Source of the DNA: Chromera velia
Taxonomy: Eukaryota; Sar; Chromeraceae
Length of the DNA: 47,500 nucleotides
Assembly: GCA_018398765.1 (NCBI GenBank)
Contig: JAHBMJ010000253.1
Span: forward strand, 1 to 47,500
Reading direction: 5' to 3'
The notes beneath the pieces were generated by a model. The model was not told the DNA's origin and did no database searches. It saw only the letters and a program-made list of their open reading frames with translations. Within the stretch, counting starts at the first letter, position 1, and every line of letters begins with the position of its first letter. The position numbers and the translations under genes were made by a program. Of the stretch, positions 42,278 to 47,500 are shown in pieces.

Positions 42278-43513
42278 TCAGCGCCTTCTAGGGGTGGCGG
42301 AGGGGGAGCGGGCGGGGAGGGGCACAAGCTCTGTGAAGGTCGGGTAGAAGTCGTCGAACGAAATGCGGACCTCCTCCAGATCCACCACCGCCCCCCTCTT
42401 CGTCAGCACGCTGCAGTGAACGTGGTAGGAGGGGCGTCGGTCGGCCAGGAAGGCCGTGGCGAGAATGCGGAGGCGGCTGCCTGCCTCCACTCGTGTGGGT
42501 TTGGAAAGGAGGAAAATGGGATTCCTCCAATTCCTGGAGTACGAGTTGTCGGAGGCGTTGGAGGAGGTCCAAAGGAAATTCTCGGGAATCTCCTCGTACT
42601 GACAGGAGGGCCAACGCTGTCTCGGCCGCTTGCGGGAGGGGGCGGGGGCTATGAGGGTGATGTATGCAGCAAACCCCCGCAGCACGCCTGTTTGGGAGAC
42701 GGGCAGTGTCGTCTCATGCTCCTGCTTTGTCTTGATTCGGGACGCCTGGAAGTCCAGTCGTTCGAGCAACGCAACATCGGTGCCTGTCAGGCTGTTGGTT
42801 GCAAAATCGAATCTCCTCGCAAGCAGCATTTTGGGAGAGACGTAGAGCTCGTCTACATCCCGCCATGCTGAGCTGAGGGTTTGGACGTCGAGAGTCACGG
42901 GGACGATGCAGGTGGAGGCACACTGGGGGATGAACGTGACGTTGTTGGGGGTTGAGAGCTGTTTGCGGATGAAGTTCATGGTCTCCACCACCCCCTCTGA
43001 GGAAGCAACGGGACCAAATAATTCGAACAATACAGCCTCAGGGGAACGGGCTGCCTTCTCTCGGGGGAGGTCCCTCGAGTGCAAATTTCGAACCTCAAAC
43101 CGGCCTGCAAAAAGAGGCTGGCTTGCCAGCGCTCTTGACGCACGCCGAGCAGACTCCTGGTTGACCTCCAGGGCGAAGACCCTCGTGTCGTTTCGGGAGA
43201 GGACCATACTGGAGAGCAGTGCCTCTGCACCACAGCCAATCTCCAACCAGGTTCGTGCATCGACACTCTGAATCGCCCTGCTGAAGAAAAGGTTCCTCTG
43301 CGTATCGCTGTTCATGGACGCATACCCTTCACACGAATAATGGTCACAGATACTTTTTGTGTCTCTCTCCTGCTGCTGATAAGCTTCGTCGATCAGTGCA
43401 ACAAAAGTGCGTCTATTGCCGTTTATTCGGAAGCGAAGCAACGAATAGAGAAACTTGTTCCTCGTGTACTCCGACTCCAGAGGATCAACCGTCTCTGTCT
43501 CCGTCTCCGACAT
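42278..43513 (-). CDS. Protein arginine methyltransferase-like (PRMT), intronless
   Basis: 411 residues from the ATG at 43513 (MSETETETVD). The same frame is open 44 codons further upstream, but that part reads like untranslated sequence. Class I SAM-dependent methyltransferase motifs typical of PRMTs: YASMNSDTQRNLFFSRAI (64-81), motif I LEIGCGAEALLS (90-101), acidic E117 ending strand 2 in VFALEVNQ, and the double-E loop FELFGPVASSE, with E164 and E173 nine residues apart as in PRMT1. Downstream, VLRGFAAYITLIAP resembles the beta-barrel strand normally containing GFxxYF. The classical THW loop is not evident, so it may be a divergent member, and the methylation type (I, II or III) cannot be told. 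The reaction would be transfer of methyl from S-adenosylmethionine to arginine guanidino groups; substrates are unknown. No targeting signal. It lacks introns, unlike most neighbours. Confidence 0.85.
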   Translation of the reverse strand: MSETETETVDPLESEYTRNKFLYSLLRFRINGNRRTFVALIDEAYQQQERDTKSICDHYSCEGYASMNSDTQRNLFFSRAIQSVDARTWLEIGCGAEALLSSMVLSRNDTRVFALEVNQESARRASRALASQPLFAGRFEVRNLHSRDLPREKAARSPEAVLFELFGPVASSEGVVETMNFIRKQLSTPNNVTFIPQCASTCIVPVTLDVQTLSSAWRDVDELYVSPKMLLARRFDFATNSLTGTDVALLERLDFQASRIKTKQEHETTLPVSQTGVLRGFAAYITLIAPAPSRKRPRQRWPSCQYEEIPENFLWTSSNASDNSYSRNWRNPIFLLSKPTRVEAGSRLRILATAFLADRRPSYHVHCSVLTKRGAVVDLEEVRISFDDFYPTFTELVPLPARSPSATPRRR

Positions 43514-43830
43514 CTGTACAAAGGAACACAAGCACGAAAAAGGACGCCGTACAAGCTGCAAAAAAAAACTGTAGAGCCGGTACAAGCCCACGAAAACCAC
43601 ACCCGACAGGCACGAATTTTTGGTACTGGAGGAAGCCGTCACCACGTAGTATTACCTCCAGAGACCCTCGCTTCGATCGTACCTCAATCAGTGATTCGCC
43701 ATCCATGATTCGCGCCCTTGCACGCGGTGTCCCGAGCTCGAGCTCGCGCGCGCCGCGCGCGCGTGGCCTGTTTTTTTTGCGGCGGCGCGTCGCGATGTTG
43801 CAAGTTTTTTTTTTTTTTTTGACACTATAT
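43514..43830 (-). promoter_or_regulatory. PRMT upstream region with GC-palindrome and T-run
   Basis: Upstream of the PRMT start codon lies CGAGCTCGAGCTCG running into CGCGCGCGCCGCGCGCGCG (43734-43765). This is a perfectly alternating and self-complementary GC block. A T8 run, GCGGCGGCGCG and a T16 run follow at 43801-43820. It is the most GC-rich point in the area and a plausible CpG-type promoter. Confidence 0.4.
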
Positions 43831-44867
43831 TTTATGGTCATTTTTGTTAGATGCAAATGTTGCAAGTCGTTGCAAGGTGGGGAGCATTTGTGGTAATTTG
43901 TTGTTCGATCGAATTTAATCGCATTCGAGTGTATGTCAATTCGTACCGGCCCAGGGCTGGCCCCCGGATCGACCTCCCTGAACCTAACTACCACTTGAAA
44001 GTTCACGCTGGATTTTTAGATTAATTTGAAAATCCACGCAGCAGACACACATCATTTACGGTGTTTTAAAAGCCAAAGCCGCATATCTGGACGGTGTCTT
44101 GACCATCTACGCCGCAGGCGTGGACGGTCTCTTAAAAAACGATACCGCAAATAGAAATAATTTTGATTATATTTTTTCAAGTGTTTTGGGAGGTTCTCGG
44201 ATGTACCTAAATTAACCCAGATCGATATCGCGTGGTGAATGATCCAGGATGAACTATTGAAGCTGTATGAGCTATCTTCCAAAGTGATCTAACGCATATA
44301 TACATACAGATTCTATTACAGAACATGTCAGACGTCATGCCTCACAGTGTGATTCCGCTGCAATTTCCACAACAAAATCAAAAATATCGATCTCCCCCCT
44401 AATGAATATATATCAAAAGTGATTATAGCGGGAAGGCCTAACGCGGTTTCAAACCAAGCAGTGGCGTAATCAATCAATCACACAGTATTAGGAAATATCA
44501 AGGTGTCCCTATAGGGCCTGACTAGGCCTGACGATATAGGCCGGTATCCTAAAAGACATCTCAGCCGATCTCAGCTAATGTCAACTAATCCTAGTAAAAC
44601 TTAAAGCAAAACTGAGTTGCTTCGAGGCATCATAAAGTTAAATTTAATACTCCGTAACCTAGTTACGGAACTTCGCGGGCTTGTGTAGGCTTGTGAGTGG
44701 CAGTGAGCCACTGATATCGAACATTGATTCGCAAACTATAAGTTAGACGCTCTGTTGCCGATCATATGACTAAATATGTAGCTATCAGGATTTGTAGGAC
44801 ATCCACAATTTAACGTATACTTATTCTATATAATACTATATAACATGAAACCTGATGTTTTTTTTTG
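43831..44867. other. AT-rich spacer with short palindromes
   Basis: No gene recognised. Noted words: ACGGTGTCTTGACCATCTACGCC and GTGGACGGTCTCTT near 44090-44135, which partly repeat each other, and the perfect palindrome CCGTAACCTAGGTTACGG-like CCGTAACCTAGTTACGG at 44652-44668, resembling ends of the GTTAGGAGTAAC elements. Confidence 0.4.
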
Positions 44868-45149
44868 TTAGGAAAAAACTCTATAGGATCGATTCGTGTA
44901 CACAAAAAGAACCACTTGTTTACACTTAACAACAAGTTGGACTAAGTCAAACTGACTCTTGTCGACACCAGAAAACTCAATTTTTTGGAACTTTGAAGCA
45001 AAAACCCATATAAATCGACATCGAATTTCATTAGCACTTTTCTTTCTCGCATATTCTCTCTTCACCAATTTGACAAGCAATGCTGCAGCATCTGATTCAT
45101 TCCCGGACTCATGTGTGAGTGTCGCTTTACATGATACGCTTCGCATCAT
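44868..45149 (-). CDS. Small ORF of unknown function (weak)
   Basis: From an ATG at 45149 the frame runs about 93 codons: MMRSVSCKATLTHESGNESD, later KKSANEIRCRFIWVFASKFQ and DKSQFDLVQLVVKCKQVVLF. Composition is reasonable, but no domain is recognised and the opposite strand is also open across the same bases. It lies just downstream of a terminal exon of another minus-strand gene and might be chance. Confidence 0.22.
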   Translation of the reverse strand: MMRSVSCKATLTHESGNESDAAALLVKLVKREYARKKSANEIRCRFIWVFASKFQKIEFSGVDKSQFDLVQLVVKCKQVVLFVYTNRSYRVFS

Positions 45150-45257
45150 TGGGAGCTTCTCGCGGAACAAAAGACGGTCAGAGTCAACCCGAAAAGAGAG
45201 AGACTCGGTGAGTACGTGAGTACAGAAAAAGAAACCTCTTAATTGATGGGATATGCA

Positions 45258-45350
45258 TCATGCAGGGCCTTTCCTGTCTGCGCCCTCGAAGGCAAACTCC
45301 ACCATGAAGATGCACTCAACGTGCCTAAAATCTCCATTTAAGAAATTGAC
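45258..45350 (-). CDS. Terminal exon of an unidentified minus-strand gene
   Basis: After acceptor GAAAGGTGCAG the exon encodes 30 residues, including NGDFRHVECIFMVEFAFEGA, and ends DRKGPA with TGA. The alternating hydrophobic pattern looks like a true beta-strand-rich protein end. Candidate upstream exons lie between 45360 and 45930: one ending at a strong GTAAGT donor (45483 on the plus strand, frame CKEKVRSRG), and a possible first exon MFVPGGCGLK before GTCAGT near 45875. I cannot join them with certainty, so the family is unknown. Confidence 0.5.
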   Translation of the reverse strand, partial: VNFLNGDFRHVECIFMVEFAFEGADRKGPA

Positions 45351-45988
45351 CTGCACCTTTCATCATGCAAAACACAGTAGACTCCCCCCCATTCCCCCCC
45401 GCCCCCCGACCACATCGCACCGACAGTGCAGGCCACCGACGTGATCAAACAGTCTCCTGACCGACCGGCTCTTTGAACACTTACCCCTCGATCGGACTTT
45501 TTCTTTACACTGCGCAACAGACAGCACACTCTCCCTTCTCACGCCAAGCTCTGAGCCACTCCGTGTGAAGTGCCCAGAAAGCGAAGTTTCCCCCCCTGAC
45601 CTCATGACTTCCTTCTCGCAACCAGAACCTCCTCTTCAGCCCACCAAAAAACAAAAGAATCAACAACCAATCTCGCGGAAAACAACGGACCCTCTGGTTT
45701 TCTGTCGCTTCTCAGACTGCAACTTCCCTTTTCACGTCCCCTAACCTCGACTTCCCTCGCCTTGCTCTGTGAGTGTGTAAAGAAAATTCTCTTCTCTCGC
45801 CAGAAAACAACAACTGCACCTACTCGTACCCCCCCCCCTCTTCCTAACCCCTCTGGGACCTCACGGGACTGACTTTAAGTCCGCAACCACCAGGCACAAA
45901 CATGAGGCTGGCATCTGTCCTCGAAATCCCCCTTTCTCCCTTCCCTCCCACCTCCCTTTCCTTTCCTTTCCTTTCCCGTCTCTGTTAA

Positions 45989-46450
45989 TCAATCCGTCTC
46001 CTCCTCGAGGGACTGAAGGTCCACTGCGAGAAGAATTCGGGGAGAAGGGACAGTCTCCCCAGCCTCCCCCAAGACCACCTCCGGACTTCTGTGCACAGCG
46101 GCTCTCCTCTCCAGCCCCGGCACTGCAGCACCCTTCAGAAGGAGGCCGTCCAGCAGTCCGGTCGCATAAGGTCGCTTTCTCTTCGGACCTTTCCTTTTTG
46201 GATCTGCCCTCTCGTCGAGACCCTCTTGCACAGACAATTCAGGCACACCCTCCACAGGCAAGTGAGAAGGAAGCGACAGGCCACCAAATGAGGAAGCCAT
46301 GAGAGTCCTGAAGTCAAAGGACGGAGAGGACGACGCAGAAGAAGAGGGAAGGAGAGAAATGGGCCTCAAGTTGTGTGGACCCGTGTCCCTTTCTCTGTCT
46401 CCCTCTGACAAATGAACCCTGAAGTCCCCACTTGAAGGCGATCGCTCGAT
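45989..46450 (-). CDS. Terminal exon of a basic/disordered nuclear-type protein
   Basis: After acceptor CTCTGACAG the exon runs 153 codons to TGA at 45989. It contains SPSSGDFRVHLSEGDRERD, a serine-rich stretch LLPSSSASSSPSFDFRTLMA, a bipartite-looking basic patch KRKGPKRKRPYATG, then GLLLKGAAVPGLERRAAVHR and an acidic end SLEEETD. The basic patch resembles a nuclear localisation signal. No enzymatic domain is seen. Upstream exons probably lie between 46700 and 47000 (frames such as APLNERANVNAKLLLDWLVT and EWVDERDVSHVDILFETNEG are protein-like), but splice sites could not be fixed. Confidence 0.55.
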   Translation of the reverse strand: MERSPSSGDFRVHLSEGDRERDTGPHNLRPISLLPSSSASSSPSFDFRTLMASSFGGLSLPSHLPVEGVPELSVQEGLDERADPKRKGPKRKRPYATGLLDGLLLKGAAVPGLERRAAVHRSPEVVLGEAGETVPSPRILLAVDLQSLEEETD

Positions 46451-46569
46451 CTGTCAGAGGCACATGGAGCACAGAACATGAGCTGGAGTGATATATACAG
46501 CGACGCAGGCATACAAATTGTCGCGCTCTTTCTCAGTCTGTCATTCATCGACCCGCTTACTTTCTGACA

Positions 46570-46575
<6 letters not shown>

Positions 46576-46624
<49 letters not shown>

Positions 46625-46630
46625 GCACGC
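46576..46630. repeat. (TC)n(AC)n compound microsatellite
   Basis: TCTCTC run joined directly to an ACACAC run, within the presumed intron upstream of the exon ending at 46450. Confidence 0.95.
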
Positions 46631-46639
46631 ACAGACAAG

Positions 46640-47285
46640 AGAGGGAGGGGCGCGCTCGAGCCACAGTCGACAGAATGAGAACAATCGACAAACGTCACGA
46701 GCCAGTCCAATAAGAGCTTTGCATTTACATTGGCTCGTTCATTTAATGGTGCACGTCTAATTGGCGTAGCAAAAAGCGCCCAGAAAACCAACAAAGAGAG
46801 AAACCAACAGAAAGAGGGAAATTGAGCATGGTCGGAGACAGGAAAGAAGGGAGAACGGCCCTCATTCGTTTCAAATAAAATGTCGACATGACTGACGTCC
46901 CGCTCATCCACCCACTCAGTACCCGGTCCTGCAACGTAAACGTGACTCATACCGTGCACACAGTTTCCTACACAGACATGCACACCCATACATTTGCACA
47001 CCTCCCTGCACGCAAACGCCGACTTATGGAGCAAAGAGAAAAAAAAAGGGGGAGGGAAAGAAAAAGAGAGCAAACGAAGGAAAGATAGCAAAAAAACCGT
47101 CTTGGTTTTTCTCTTCTGATTTTTATCTTTTGATCGAACAACTTTGTTTTTATGACTTTTTGCTCTGGAGAAGCCACCCGTCTCGCCTTCCTGTCTCCCT
47201 CTCTCCCTCCAATTCTCCTCATCCCCTTCGCGGCTTCTCACTTACCCTTTAGAGTCATCAACAGCCGAAACGTTGTTTTGTCAAC
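46640..47285 (-). other. Probable intron/exon region of the minus-strand gene
   Basis: Contains two protein-like minus-strand stretches (about 46706-46790 and 46850-46945). Acceptor-like ACGTTGCAG lies at about 46937 on the plus strand. Purine-rich AAAGAGAGGGGGAGG sequence covers 47030-47090. I cannot establish a gene model. Confidence 0.3.
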
Positions 47286-47500
47286 ATGCCACAGGGGACA
47301 CTGCACACACGCATTGAACAAAGCAAAGTGGAGAAACTATGTGAGTGTGTTTGTCTACGGGAACGTCAATGGTGAAGCACCTGAGGAGACGATCTTGCGA
47401 TTGAGTGAATGGGTGAAGAGTGTGTGTGTGTGTGTGTGAATAGACCAGTCCAAGCAGGAGGGGTAGAGACAATTCCGTGTGTAGAGGAAGGGGTAGAGAC
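47286..47500 (+). CDS. Possible first exon of a plus-strand gene leaving the window (weak)
   Basis: ATG at 47286 opens MPQGTLHTRIEQSKVEKL, followed at once by a canonical GTGAGTGTG donor at 47340. The stretch is helix-like and charged. The alternative frame over the same bases (KAKWRNYVSVFVYGNVNGEA, then PEETILRLSEWVKS) also looks protein-like and runs into a GT repeat at 47420. The continuation is outside the window. Confidence 0.2.

Noticed and set aside
43514..43645. N-terminal extension of the PRMT-like protein by 44 codons
   Set aside because: The extension is Phe/Leu/Cys-rich without family similarity, whereas the ATG at 43513 begins an acidic N-terminus at a normal distance from the catalytic domain.
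46366..47241. A 291-codon minus-strand frame
   Set aside because: It crosses a (GT)n(GA)n microsatellite and overlaps the better-supported exon at 45989-46450 in another frame. Only short parts look protein-like.

Overview
This window is nuclear DNA from a eukaryote, most likely a protist. The genes are split by GT-AG introns and some exons are tiny. Introns and spacers are full of microsatellites and short inverted-repeat transposons, and nothing is arranged in operons. Intron-rich genes beside intronless ones, roughly balanced base composition, and a small SDR, PLAC8, NHL and 5-phosphatase set would fit an alveolate alga such as a chromerid. That placement is inference; no marker gene here proves it.

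Layout. 1-2340 is the edge of a long 47-51 bp minisatellite whose units carry a splice-acceptor-like core. 2721-3593 holds a 198 bp direct repeat flanking about 476 bp. 3984-4763 (+) is an intronless short-chain dehydrogenase like mitochondrial HSD17B10. 4.8-17 kb is AT-rich and gene-poor. It holds a large foldback element, several MITE families (two copies with 8 bp target duplications, each nested inside a GTTAGGAGTAAC-ended element), a cluster of UUCG-loop hairpins, an unidentified three-exon minus-strand gene remnant (11428-13106), and a small ORF split by a MITE (13726-14247).

17-46.5 kb is gene-rich: a large minus-strand coiled-coil/disordered protein (17059-21948); a divergently placed six-exon PLAC8 Cys-rich membrane protein (22796-25311, +); an NHL-repeat beta-propeller protein (27883-32662, -, eight phase-compatible exons); a candidate small gene (33638-34464, -); a secretory or membrane-anchored endonuclease/exonuclease/phosphatase-fold protein resembling inositol 5-phosphatases (34523-39870, +, nine exons including a predicted 8-nt microexon); an intronless PRMT-like arginine methyltransferase (42278-43513, -); and terminal exons of two further minus-strand genes (45258-45350 and 45989-46450).

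The genes do not form an obvious pathway. The strongest second-look items are the nested and gene-splitting MITEs with readable target duplications, the frequent C at donor position +3, the 8-nt microexon, and the acceptor-bearing minisatellite. Exon borders were read by eye from GT/AG sites and checked by reading phase; none is supported by transcript data.
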